NCBI GenBank assembly: GCA_947038515.1
Contig: CAMQWJ010000001.1
Location: 124,001 to 188,000 of the forward strand
DNA length: 64,000 bases
Source: an uncultured Fusobacteriaceae bacterium
GTDB taxonomy: Bacteria; Fusobacteriota; Fusobacteriia; Fusobacteriales; Fusobacteriaceae
Direction of reading: 5' to 3'
Under the pieces are notes generated by a model. It made no database searches. It was given only the letters and a program-made list of their open reading frames with translations, and had not been told where the DNA came from. Positions 35,397 through 46,800 of this stretch are shown in pieces (position 1 is the first letter of the stretch; each line of letters starts with the position of its first letter). A program made the translations under genes and the position numbers.

Positions 35397-36014
35397 ATGG
35401 AACACATTGTAAAAAAGACTATCGACGCCCTAAAAAACAATGGTATCAATGGATATTTTGTGGACTCAACAAAACAACTTTTAGAAATAGTGACCTCTAT
35501 TCTAAAAGCGGGAGATACTGTCTCTTGTGGGGGCTCTCTTACACTACATGAAACTGGAATTCTTAAATTACTATCTAATGGACAATATAATTATCTAGAT
35601 CGCTTTAAAAAAGGTATCACTCCTCAAGAGTTAAAACAAATTTTTAGAGATTCTTTCTCTTCTGACGTGTACTTAACAGGAACAAATGCTATTACTATGG
35701 ACGGTGAACTCTATAATGTTGACGGATTGGGAAATAGAGTTGCTTGTATGATCTATGGTCCTGATAAAGTCATTGTTGTTTGTAGCACTAATAAGATTGT
35801 TAGAAACCTAGAAGCTGCCATTGATAGAAACAGAACTATTGCTGCTCCTCTCAATGCAACTAAACTTGCTAAAAAAACTCCCTGTGTAGTACTTGGCTAC
35901 TGTTCTGACTGCTCAAGTCCAGATAGAATTTGCTGTAAATACACACTTATTCGTAAAGAAAGAACTCCTGACAGAATGCATGTTATCCTTATTGATGAAG
36001 CTTTTGGTCTTTAG
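35397..36014 (+). CDS. LUD-domain (LutC-like, DUF162) protein
   Basis: The 205-residue soluble protein belongs to the lactate-utilisation LUD domain family. It starts with a helix (KKTIDALKNNGINGYFVDS) and has the nucleotide-fold block GDTVSCGGSLTLHETGI near 37-53, the FSSDVYLTGTNAITMDGELYNVDG region and the C-terminal cysteine-containing GYCSDCSSPDRICC. Such stand-alone LUD proteins occur in many anaerobes without lutA and lutB, as here, and their reaction is not settled. A good promoter lies upstream and AGGTAGG precedes ATG. The tRNA cluster follows after about 170 bases. Confidence 0.85.
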   Translation: MEHIVKKTIDALKNNGINGYFVDSTKQLLEIVTSILKAGDTVSCGGSLTLHETGILKLLSNGQYNYLDRFKKGITPQELKQIFRDSFSSDVYLTGTNAITMDGELYNVDGLGNRVACMIYGPDKVIVVCSTNKIVRNLEAAIDRNRTIAAPLNATKLAKKTPCVVLGYCSDCSSPDRICCKYTLIRKERTPDRMHVILIDEAFGL

Positions 36015-36145
36015 TTTTTTCTTAATATTTTTTTAACAATACTAGTTTTTTCTTTCAGTTTACTATTGTTTCTTTCTTTAATCTCATATTAAACTAAAAG
36101 AATTTCTTAATTAAAATTAAAAAAATAACAAAAAATTAATTCTTC

Positions 36146-36174
36146 TTTACAAATCTAATTTTTTATGATAATAT
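36146..36174 (+). promoter_or_regulatory. Predicted promoter of the tRNA cluster
   Basis: TTTACA (36146-36151) and TAATAT (36169-36174) are spaced 17 bases, and the -10 box ends nine bases before the first tRNA. The rest of the gap from 36015 is AT-rich with no gene. Confidence 0.7.
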
Positions 36175-36183
36175 AAATTAGTT

Positions 36184-36259
<76 letters not shown>

Positions 36260-36265
36260 AATTTT

Positions 36266-36340
36266 GCCCCGTTCGTTCAGTGGTAAGGACAATAGATTTT
36301 CACTCTGTAGACAGGGGTTCAATTCCCCTACGGGGTACCA
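36266..36340 (+). tRNA. tRNA-Glu (anticodon TTC), CCA encoded
   Basis: Acceptor GCCCCGT pairs with ACGGGGT (one G-T), the anticodon loop contains TTC, T loop GTTCAATTC is present and CCA is encoded. It starts six bases after tRNA-Gly. Charged tRNA(Gln) is expected to be made through the GatCAB genes in this window. Confidence 0.96.
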
Positions 36341-36359
36341 ATAATTAGGTACCTATTTT

Positions 36360-36435
36360 GGGGACGTAGCTCAGTTGGGAGAGCAACGCACTTGCACTGC
36401 GTAGGTCAGCGGTTCGATCCCGCTCGTCTCCACCA
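36360..36435 (+). tRNA. tRNA-Ala (anticodon TGC), CCA encoded
   Basis: Acceptor GGGGACG/CGTCTCC, D arm AGCTCAGTTGGGAGAGC, anticodon TGC, T loop GTTCGATCC and an encoded CCA. All arms fold. Confidence 0.97.
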
Positions 36436-36441
36436 AAATAC

Positions 36442-36518
36442 GCCTAGATAGCTCAGTTGGCTAGAGCATTCGGTTCATACCCGAACGGTCGAAGGTTCGA
36501 ATCCTTTTCTAGGCACCA
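36442..36518 (+). tRNA. tRNA-Met type (anticodon CAT), copy 1
   Basis: Acceptor GCCTAGA/TCTAGGC, anticodon loop with CAT and encoded CCA. A G-C first pair excludes the initiator type, so it is elongator Met or an Ile tRNA with a modified CAT anticodon. It is identical over all 77 bases to the gene at 57224-57300 on the other strand. Confidence 0.93.
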
Positions 36519-36530
36519 TTTTGTCACTAT

Positions 36531-36552
36531 AGACCGTAAAGGTCTTTTTTTT
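36531..36552 (+). terminator. Intrinsic terminator after the tRNA cluster
   Basis: AGACC-GTAAA-GGTC hairpin followed by a run of nine T. Confidence 0.85.
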
Positions 36553-36587
36553 TATATTTTTTTTAACTATAACTTGGAGGTAATAAA

Positions 36588-37502
36588 ATACAAAATTTAT
36601 TACAAGATTTAGTAATTAAAAACAGAGTTTTTACTCATAAAGGTAAACTAACTGATTACATCCCAGAACTAACAAAAGCTAATTTATCAAATTTAGGAAT
36701 TTTTATTTTAGATGTTGAAGGAAATGAATATTTTTTTGGCGACTATGATATTAAATTTACTGTACAAAGTATTTCTAAAATAGTTACATTAATGTTAGCA
36801 CTCCTGGATAATGGAGAAGAGTTTGTTTTCTCAAAAGTAGGAATGGATGCCAGTGGTGATTCATTCAATTCTATAAAAAAGCTTGAAACTTCCAGTAGAA
36901 AAAAACCTTATAACCCAATGATTAATGCTGGGGCTATTGCTGTTTCATCTATGATAAAAGGTAGCGATGCAGACAATAAATTTAGTAGGCTATTAGATTT
37001 TTTTAAACTAATTACTGAAGATTTTAATTTAGAGTTAAATAATGCAGTTTATCAAAGTGAATCTGAAACTGGAAATAGAAATAGATCTATGGGATATTTT
37101 TTAAAATCAGGTGGGATAATAACTGGTGATGTAGAAGAAATTCTTTCAGTCTATTTTAGACAATGTTCTATAAATGTAACAGCAAAAACAATAGCTAAAC
37201 TCGGTCTTTTTTTAGCCCGTGATGGGAAATTAAGTACTGGTGAAGAGATTGTAACACCTAAAATTTGTAGAATCGTCAAAGCACTAATGCTTACTTGCGG
37301 AATGTATGATAGCTCTGGAGAGTTTGCAGTACGTGTTGGACTTCCTTCTAAAAGTGGTGTTGGTGGCGGGATTATTTCTGTAGTTCCTAATAAAATGGGA
37401 ATTGGAGTTTTCTCTCCTGGTTTAGATTCTAGAGGTAATTCTTTAGCTGGAATCTGTCTTCTAGAAGACCTTTGTAATGAATTAAAATGTCGTATTTTTT
37501 AA
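36588..37502 (+). CDS. glsA: Glutaminase (GlsA type) with apparent AUA start codon
   Basis: The enzyme converts glutamine to glutamate and ammonia. From the ATA at 36588 the product is 304 residues, the normal family length. It contains the conserved N-terminus (DYIPELTKAN then LGIFILDVEG), catalytic S61-x-x-K64 in QSISK, NPMINAGAIA, and the GYFLKSGG, GLPSKSGVGGG and LDSRGNSLAG blocks. No ATG, GTG or TTG lies in frame between the upstream stop and ATG 36792, which would remove 68 conserved residues including the active serine. TTGGAGG is seven bases before the ATA. So either AUA is a real weak start or the start was lost by mutation. The gene sits right after the tRNA terminator and may be expressed by read-through. 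Confidence 0.88.
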   Translation: MQNLLQDLVIKNRVFTHKGKLTDYIPELTKANLSNLGIFILDVEGNEYFFGDYDIKFTVQSISKIVTLMLALLDNGEEFVFSKVGMDASGDSFNSIKKLETSSRKKPYNPMINAGAIAVSSMIKGSDADNKFSRLLDFFKLITEDFNLELNNAVYQSESETGNRNRSMGYFLKSGGIITGDVEEILSVYFRQCSINVTAKTIAKLGLFLARDGKLSTGEEIVTPKICRIVKALMLTCGMYDSSGEFAVRVGLPSKSGVGGGIISVVPNKMGIGVFSPGLDSRGNSLAGICLLEDLCNELKCRIF

Positions 37503-37515
37503 ATAAAAAACAAAT

Positions 37516-37635
37516 AAAAGAAAGAACCGGGGGACAGTTCTTTCTTTTAAAACAGAAGAGAATTATGAGTGCATTTTCAATCACTAAAATGCTTATGAAT
37601 ATATTTACTACATAGTTTTCTAGTTTCCTTTTTTT
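37516..37635 (+). repeat. Dispersed structured repeat, copy C, with GGGGGACA hairpin
   Basis: Same element as copy B. It has hairpin AAAAGAAAGAAC/GTTCTTTCTTTT around CGGGGGACA (37516-37548), then AGAAGA 37554-37559 pairing (one G-U) with TTTTCT 37616-37621, and inner stem GCATTTT 37571-37577 with AAAATGC 37586-37592. It follows the glutaminase stop by 14 bases. The rest of the 351-base gap to the autotransporter stop contains only AT-rich sequence and the terminator at 37770. Confidence 0.8.
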
Positions 37636-37769
37636 ATTTTGTTTTTTTATAAAAATAAAATTAATCTTTAGATTTATGGAAGATTTAATTTTCAAAGAAT
37701 TAAATTTCTTTTTCTTTTTCCTTATCCTTAACATAATAACTATTTTATTCCTTATAATTTTACTTTTTT

Positions 37770-37808
37770 GCTGGCATAACCTCTTTTGAAGTTATACCAG
37801 CTTTTTTA
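37770..37808 (+). terminator. Intrinsic terminator, plus-strand direction
   Basis: A hairpin of GCTGGCATAACCTC and its near complement (37770-37801) with a T run after it on the plus strand. It probably ends the glutaminase transcript. On the other strand it is followed by A, not T, so it should not stop the autotransporter transcript. Confidence 0.8.
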
Positions 37809-37853
37809 TTTTATATTAATTATTGTTTAAAACTTTTAATTATTAATTATTAC

Positions 37854-40800
37854 TTAAAACTTGTAATTAAGTCTTGCACTGTATTTAATATCTTCATCAC
37901 TTCTATTGTCTCTCTTGTTCCATTCAACTTCAAATGTTACTCCATAATGATTCGCTTTTTCTAATCCTAACCCTACTTTTCCTCTTAGCGAACCTTCTGC
38001 TTTTTCTGTTGTTATTAAATCATAGTAACCTTCTCCACCATTCTTTAATTTTGCTTTATTTCCTGGATAGTTATCTCCTAAATCATATGCATAACCTGCA
38101 TCTGCACTTACTTTTAGATTGATATTCTTTCCTAGATAAATTTTCTTACTTCCTTTCAATCCTGCCTCTAATTCTCCTATGAAGTAGTCATTTCCTTTTA
38201 CTTCCAATTCAAGTCCACCTTTTGAACCTGTTTTCTCAGTAAATCCTTCCATTGCTCCATATTCTAAATTTGCTCCTCCATAAACTTTTAAATCTGTTGA
38301 TAGAGTTGAGTAAGCTGTATATGATAGTTCATTCTTAAAGCTTGCTCCATATGAGCTATAACCTGCTTTATTATCATATTTTTCTGGGCCTAATTGCATA
38401 TTTCTCTCTGTATCATGATAGTTATATGCTAATTCTCCTCTTGTTAACCAAGTAAATTTACTTGTTCCTAGTTTTTGCTCTCTATGGGCTCCTACTCTCA
38501 AGCTATAAATATCTTCTTCTGAACCTGATGAACCGGCTGTATCATCATCAAATTTAAATGTTGCCCCTGTAAATCCTAATGTATATCCATATTTCGTTCC
38601 ATATTTTAGACCATCTTTCTCATGCATATACAATAAGCCTTTTACATCATAGTCATAATCTGATATTCCTAGTGTTGGATCTTTAAAGTCTCCCTCTGTA
38701 TAAAGTACACTAAATTTATCACTTTGTCGCGAAGGGTTATATGAATTTAGCAATTCATCAAAAGAATTATCAAATGCTCTATTTACATCTTGCATTCTTC
38801 CTTGAATTGTTCCATAAATATCTCCTCTTGTCTCAGCTATTGCTTTTCCTGTCTCTTCTGCAAACTCATCGCCTCGGAAACCATTTAAGTATTTGTCTAA
38901 ATTCACAATTATATCGCTATCATTCGTGTTTCCATGCTCTTTTAAATAATCTAAACCATTTTCCAACTCATCAAACTGATCTCCTATACTCAAATCTGCA
39001 TATGGTCGTGTTGCTATAACAAGGTCATTTCCTACTTTTTTAGCCACAAATCTTGGTGAAGTTCCTACTGTTATCCCATTAACCATATTAACTCCCACAA
39101 AACTATTAAAGAAATTTTCTATTGTTGTAACTGGCTCTCTTGAAATAAACCCTGGTAATAGAGTTATCTCTCCTGATACTGTGTTTCCTATGAATATTGG
39201 TTTACCTGTTGTTGTAGTCGCTTCTATCCAAGCACCATCTAAATTAATATCAGCTCCTGAAGCATCAAGACTTCCACCTATTCCTACATAGTTTTCATTT
39301 ATTATTACATCCCCATTAGGTTTTATTACAACTCCCCCTACTGAAGCTATGAGATCATTACCATCAGTTATATCAACACCACCGTTATCTACTTTTATCA
39401 CTCCCGCGTTAATTATCTTTCCACCCTCCCCTACATGGATTCCATAACCACCATTAACAATTATTGTTCCGTTATTTATTACGCTTGCACCTTTAGCAAT
39501 TGATATTCCTATTGATTTCCAACCAGAATCATCAGTACCAACAACATTTATGTCTCCGTTATTTATAACATTAGTCCCTTCACCGTAAGCAAATATTCCT
39601 ATTCCACCACCTGACACATCTATTATTCCATCGTTTGTTATAGTTCCACCATTATCTGCATAAATACCTATTGAATGTGATTCATCAACAGTGATTGTGG
39701 CACCTAAGTGATTGACTATCTTTCCACCACTTGAATATATTCCTATGGAATTTATAGGAGTCTTTGGAGTTGACACATTAGTTGTTCCTACATTTATATT
39801 TCCATAATTATTTACTGTACCTTGTCCTTTTGAATATATTCCAATTGAAGCGTCACCTAAAGTCATATCAGCATAGTTGGTTATATTTGATGACAGAGTA
39901 GTAGTACCATTGATTGAATAAATTCCATATCCTGCATTTCCTACAATGAGCTTATCTGTACTTCCTACTGCTGAACTTCCAACAGTTATAGTTCCTATTC
40001 CATCTTTATATATTCCGATTGAACCTGAACCAGTACTATCAGCTATATCCATAGTTCCACTGTAATCAACAGTACCTGCTCCTTGACTCAATATTCCAAT
40101 TGATGTTCCTGTTCCTACTTTATCAGCTGTTCCTCCTGATACATTTATATCAGTTCTTCCTCCTGAAACAACCCCATTATCTACATCAGTCCCATAGATT
40201 CCGATTGAACCTGCATTTCCTACATCTAATCCACCAGTTTGATTAATTGTTAATCCAGTTGAGTCACTCAATGCATGAATTCCTATAGCTGAATCTCCTA
40301 CTTTTATTGCTCCTTGTGATAAAGTACCTGTTAACTGTTTTCCATAGATTCCGATTGAGTTAGCTCCAACAGTTAATGTACCACTATTTCCTGTATATGT
40401 ACCATTTTTTACATACACTCCTATTGAAGATTTAGCAAATTCACTAGAGTCTCCAACATTAATATTTCCGTGTACTGTTACATTATTTGCTACAGTTCCA
40501 CTAGATGCATAAATTCCTATATTGTTATCTCCTCCTGTAATATCAATTGTAGTTCCTGTAGTTCCTATTGTTCCTGCTACTAATGTTGAACCAGTTTTTA
40601 ACATTACACCTATTTGATTATTTCCAAATGTTCCTGCTAGTGCTGGTGCTCCAAGTACCATTGAACCAATAGTAGCATTAGCCTTATCTAGTACATGAGA
40701 TATTGTGTAATTTCCCATTTGAGTCGTAGTACTTATATCAGATAACACCAAAGATGAATTAACTGTATCATAGTAACTTCCGATTGAATAGTTTCCCTCA

Positions 40801-43800
40801 CTTCCAGTATTAACTGTTATTGTTGGTATATTTCCTGAAGTTGCAGTTACAACTGAATTTTTCACTATTAACCCTATTCCACCAGCTGATACAGTTATAG
40901 TAGTAGGTGAATTAAAGATTAGCTCTCCATTCTCTGAATGGATTCCTGTTGAACCTGCTCCTACATCTAAAGTTCCTGATACAGTCGCTTTACTTCCACT
41001 AACTGCATTTAAATATACTCCATTGGTCCCGATAGAAGTATTTGTAAAATCTATAGTTGCTTCTGAACCATTCTTCATAGAATAAGCTACTCCATACTCA
41101 CCCATACTAACACTAGATAGAGCACCTATAGTTGAGTTATCTAAATATACACCTACTGAAACTTTATCTTTTGTTCCATTACCTATAGTTATAACACCAC
41201 CTGTTGTTGTTGTTGTTACACTAATATCTTTTACCATCAATCCTATACTTTCTTTTCCTAACGTTATCCTTCCAACATCTAAACTTGAAACAACAGTTGT
41301 TGGTGGAGTTAGTGGTGAAGTTGTTGCTCCTACAAGTAAAATTCCTGTATTGTTACTACCAGTACTATCTGTCTTTATTATAGTATTTTTAATAGCTCCC
41401 ATATTTCCTGTGGCATAAATACCTATTCCATTACTTCCATTTAACTCTATATTATTACTTGTTATATCTTTAGCATCAACAGTTTTTCCATTATAAAATA
41501 TTCCTATTCCACCTTCTCCTGTCACTGCTATTTTTCCTATATTCTGTACTTCTGCAACTTCAGAGTAAATCCCTATTGAATCTACTTTTACTTTCCCAGT
41601 TAAAGTATCGTTCATAATATACCCATCAACATTTAAAGTTCCAGAATTTATAATAGTTATACTTGCAGTGGTAAGAATTTTTGTAGGATCATTAGACTTA
41701 CTACTGTCTATTGCAACTAATCCTATTCCACCTTCTTTAATATTTATAATACCTGCTAATCCATTTTCAATTGAATAGATATTCAATTGAGAATCAGGCC
41801 CATAATATCCTCCAAGTAGTCCTTGTGAATTTTTTCCTACATTCAACGGTGCATCAGATTTTATAGTACCATTTACAGTTGTAGCAATCGTTCCTTCACC
41901 TTTGACTTCTATTTTTTCTCCTAAAGTTAATGTCCCTGATTCTATATAAATACCTGTAGCGTTATCTCCAGTCAACTTTATTTTCAGCGTATCAGTTACT
42001 CCTAAATTAGCTGTTCCGCCACCTAGATAAACTCCTGTTCCACCATTAACATTTAATGTCACTTCTCCTGTATTCAATGTACTTGCTTCGGGAACATAGA
42101 TTCCTATTCCACCTACTGTTGATACTGTTCCGCTAAAAGTTAAAGTTGTTCCTTGAAGTGCGGATACTGTTCCTTCATTATTTCCTAAGTATATTCCTAC
42201 TCCATTTCCCACTGTTACCTTCGTCCCTACCATTGTATATGCGACTGCGTTATCTTTTAAATAGATACCGATTGAGCTATCAGTTCCTACCTTATCTTTT
42301 GCTTCTACTATTGCACCACTTAAATCTACTGCCGTATCATCTGTATAGATTCCTATCTGTCCATTTGCAACATCTATTGTACTACTTACAAATGTAGTTG
42401 TCCCTGTCGCATAAATTCCTATACCTTTTGCTGCTCCTGTTGTAGTTATATCAAAATCTATAATAGAGTCCTTAGAATAAACTCCTTTTGCCTCTGAAGA
42501 TAAATCTATTTTCCCTGTATTAGAGATTGTTCCGTTTCCACTTCCTTCTAAATATATTCCTATTCCTGAACCAGTTACTTTCAGTGTTCCTGAATTAACA
42601 AATTTATTCTTTAAACCTTTAACATATACAGCAATACCATCTTTTACATTAATTGTAGCATCAACAATATTTTTTCCTGTATTAATTCCTGCAGTAGACC
42701 CTAAATACATTCCTACATCATTAGTACCTTCGGCTATAATTATTTTGTTATTTACTATAGTTGCTGTTTCACCTGCAATACCACTTTGAGCAATCATTCC
42801 AATTGTCATATCAGTTCCTAGAATTGAAGTATTTGTAGCAGTTATAATGCTATTATTAGTTATTATTCCACCCTGAGCTGCAAAAGCTCCTACACTATCT
42901 TTTCCTGAAACTGTTATTAAACCATTAATATTTAAAGTACCATCTTTTGTCATAGTTGCTATAACATTATTACCTGTTCCTATTACTGTACCACTATTTG
43001 TTAGTGTAGAAGTATTTGTTGATGTAGCTCCACTAACATAGATTCCAACAACATTATCTGTTCCTGTATTTGTTATTGTTATATTTCCTGTGTTAAATAC
43101 TGTCATATCTCCTGTGCTAAGTACTGAACGAGAATAATATGTACCTATACCATCATTTCCACCTGTTATATTCAAATTTCCTATTAAAGATGCTCCATCT
43201 TCTAAATAAAACCCTATGGAATTAGTGGTTGCTCCAATTTTCACAGTGGTTGTTCCATTTAATGTTATCTCTCCACCTTTTCCGTAAACTCCTATTGCTC
43301 CATTATCAGACTCAAGTGTCCCTGTCAATGTAGCTTTTCCATCTATATATATCCCTGTTGTTTCTGCTCCACTTGCATGTAATCCTCCAGTGAAATCTAA
43401 CATATTATCGCCTTTTGAATATAGACCTATAGCTCCATTTCTTATTTCTAATTTTCCTGTCCCAGAAGTTGAAATATAGTTATTAACAGTTTCATCTCCA
43501 TTTAAATATATTCCTATTTTTTTACCATTACCTGTTGCATCTAGAGCTATGCCATCAACAACTAATCCTTTAGTATTCGTTACAATACTTCCTTTTTCTC
43601 CATATATTAAAATATTTCCATCTTTATTTTTCGACTCAAAAATATCTGTACCTAGCTCTATATTGGCTGTAGCATTACTTACAAAAACACCTATTGAACC
43701 TGTTTCTCCAGGAGTGAATTCTATTCCTTGTCCTGCAAAATTGACTGTTGCTCCATCTTGCGCATAAATACCTATACTTTCTGCAACTGTTAATTCAATA

Positions 43801-46800
43801 TCACCATTATTTATTATAGTTGAACCTGACCCCGTTCCTAGCATTGCAAATTGAGTTTTCTCTCCCACAATAATTTTTCCTTCATTAGTTATAGAGCCTG
43901 TCGCAGTTTCATCAGTTTGTAAGTACATTCCCATGGCACCTGCATTATTTCCTAATTGAATTCCAACTGTACCTAATGCTTTTCCTGCATTATTTACTAC
44001 TATACCATTTTTTGAATATACTCCTACTCCATTACTACCTATATGCAAATCTCCATTTGTTATTACATTAGCATTTTCTACATAGATACCTGTTGCTTTG
44101 TCTATTCCTACACTATTTATACTTACAGAAATACTTTGTTGAGCGGCTCCTATTGTTCCCTTATACATAATTCCGACTTTCCCATTTTCATCTATAGGGC
44201 TTCCTGCTATTTCTCCTAAAACCAAACTAGTTGCCGTTATCTTTGAGGTTTCATCTACCACTACACCAATTCCATCTGAGCCTAAATTTATTGTTCCTAA
44301 ATCTTTTATCTCAGAACCTTCTATTCCATAAATTCCTACTCCACCATCTCCTGCTTCTATTGTCCCCAAGTTTGAAATAGTTGATTTTTTACCATACATT
44401 CCTACTGATGTTGTCTGTGAATTACCTCCACCTACTGTTATTTTTCCACTCGATAGATTGGATATATTTGAATCAGTTATTCCACCAAGAACATTATTAT
44501 TATCTGCATATATTCCAATACTTCCTATTCCATTCAAGGTTATTGTTCCAGAGTTTGAAATATTAACTTGACCTTGAGTTATATTTGGATTTGCTGTAGT
44601 AGTAAATTCATTTACTATAGGATTTCCAGTAGCATCTTTTCTATAGGCCATTCCTAAAATTCCAAAAGCTCCATCTCCTGCTACATCTATTTTTCCACCT
44701 GTTGCTACTGTAACACCACTTCCATTTACAGAGTATATTCCTACTCCACCATCATTCACTGTATTAGAACCTTTTTCCACTTCTATTTTACTTGTTCCAT
44801 CAACTGACACTTTCCCATAGTTTATGAATAGCCCCATTGCTCCTGCTCCTAAATCTGTTCTATCAGCTATGACAGTACTTCCCACCAAATTAATAGCTGT
44901 TTCTGTATTATCAACAGCAAGGGTACTAGAGTTCATTTCAAAACCTACTACTTGATCTTTATATTTCTCTGCTTCTACACTGGTTAATACTGCTGAAATT
45001 TTAGAACCTGTAGCAGTTGCCACTAGTCTTTGTCCTAAAAATCTATTATAGTAAAAGTTTCCATCTTTTTGGTCTGGTGTTTCACCAGTTGCTCCCGTTC
45101 CTGTTCTATCTAAATTACCCACAATAATAGTTCCACCATCTACTGCTGCCGTCTTATACTTATCTATTCCTTCCCCGGCTTCTATTAACTTAGTCAAATC
45201 TATACTTCCACTTAAAGCTCCTCCTATGGAATTTAGAATACTAATTTCTAATCCACTTGTATCAAGAGCTGTAGCATTTTTCAATGTAAAAACTATTATA
45301 TCATTGGATTTTACTTCTATTCTTGATTTATCATTCAATATAATTGGAGAAATTGCTCCTCCTGACAAGTCCAAGTCAAAAGCAGTTGAATTACCCCATA
45401 ATTCAAGAGTTGCTTCTGATAAATCTATCTTCCCTTTTCCATCTGAATACACTGCGTAACTATTCCCGTCATATTTTAGTCTTCCACCTGTGAAGTCTAC
45501 ATGAGAACCTAGTCCTATAGACCCTATCCCTGTAGAACCCTTTATTACTTCTATATTATTATTTTTTGCCTCAATTTTTCCACCATCAATTGCCATTAAA
45601 CCAAATCCCAATTGATTTGATGTATCAGTTTGTTTTGCACCAGTTATAGTAATATTAGCTGTTGCCTCTAGCTCATCTCTATTTATTACTATTTTTGAAC
45701 CTGCTCCACTTGCAAAGGCTGCTCCTGAGTCCTTTTCATTAGTCGAATTAGCATCTACTGAAACTTTACTTGTAATTGAAATACCATTAGTAACTCCGAT
45801 TTCACTGCCATTAGCTGCGAATAGAAATATTGAGTCTGTTAAATTAGCTCCGTCAATTGTCTCAACTGTTATATTATTACCTGCCCCACTTGTATAAGCT
45901 GCAATATTTGAGTTCCCGCCAATTAATTTTACTGTACCTTCTGTAATTATTTTTCCAGTATTAGTACCAGTTCCTGATATATAGAGTCCTATATTATTAC
46001 TTCCACCATTTAGCTCTATACTCCCTTTACCTAAGTTTAGAACAGCATCACTCATTGGTGTCACTGCTACACTTGATTCTGTCTTATTATATATTCTTAT
46101 TTGATGGGAATCTAAATCAAGATTTGAATTTGATAAAATTCCAAAACTTCCTTCTATATTTGTACTGGTTCCATTAGGATTCACATTAAGATCTGTTATT
46201 TTATCACCTGCTGTATAATCAGATGTGACACCATCAATAGTATGTTGTAACGTATTAAATACTTGGTTTCCTACATTCTCACTTCCTATATCAACAGCAA
46301 AATTTCCCTTGTTATACACTGGAACTGAAACTTCAACTGCTCCCGGTTTTTCCAGCGTTGCTGAACCTGTTGATTCTATATACAATCCTATACTTTTATC
46401 TCCATATATTTCTATAGGATTATAGCTACCTATACCTGTAGCTAAATCAAAATCTTTTGTAGTAAATTCATACTGATTTTTAGACCCAGTTTTTATATAT
46501 ACTCCTGTTGAGTTTTCACCCATTATTTTTATTTCTCCCCTATTCACAATACTTAAAGGTCTATATGCTGTTGTAAAAGGCGAATTGGAAAGTGGTCCCT
46601 TTCCTAATTTTGTACTTGATAAAAAAACAAAAGAATTTAGAGTATAAGACTCAATTGTTCCACTATTATACATTACATGATGAGTACTCTTGGGTGAATC
46701 TAAAGACATTATAAAAACACCATTATTTGAATCTTTCTTTCCTTCTCCCCATGTAGCAGTACCTCCTGAGGGACTCGGCGGAATATATTTTTTTCCTTCA

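Noticed and set aside
36036-36075. Terminator after the LUD-domain gene
   Set aside because: Only a 7-bp AT stem with a long loop is possible; too weak to call.
36792-37502. Glutaminase starting at ATG 36792
   Set aside because: It would drop 68 residues that match the family, including the catalytic serine motif, and has no good ribosome site; the upstream ATA with GGAGG explains the gene better.
39000-46000. Periodic short repeats that might suggest a CRISPR array or tandem satellite
   Set aside because: The repeats are degenerate, lie in one intact reading frame and encode the GIGIY protein repeats; there are no exact repeats with unique spacers and no cas genes.
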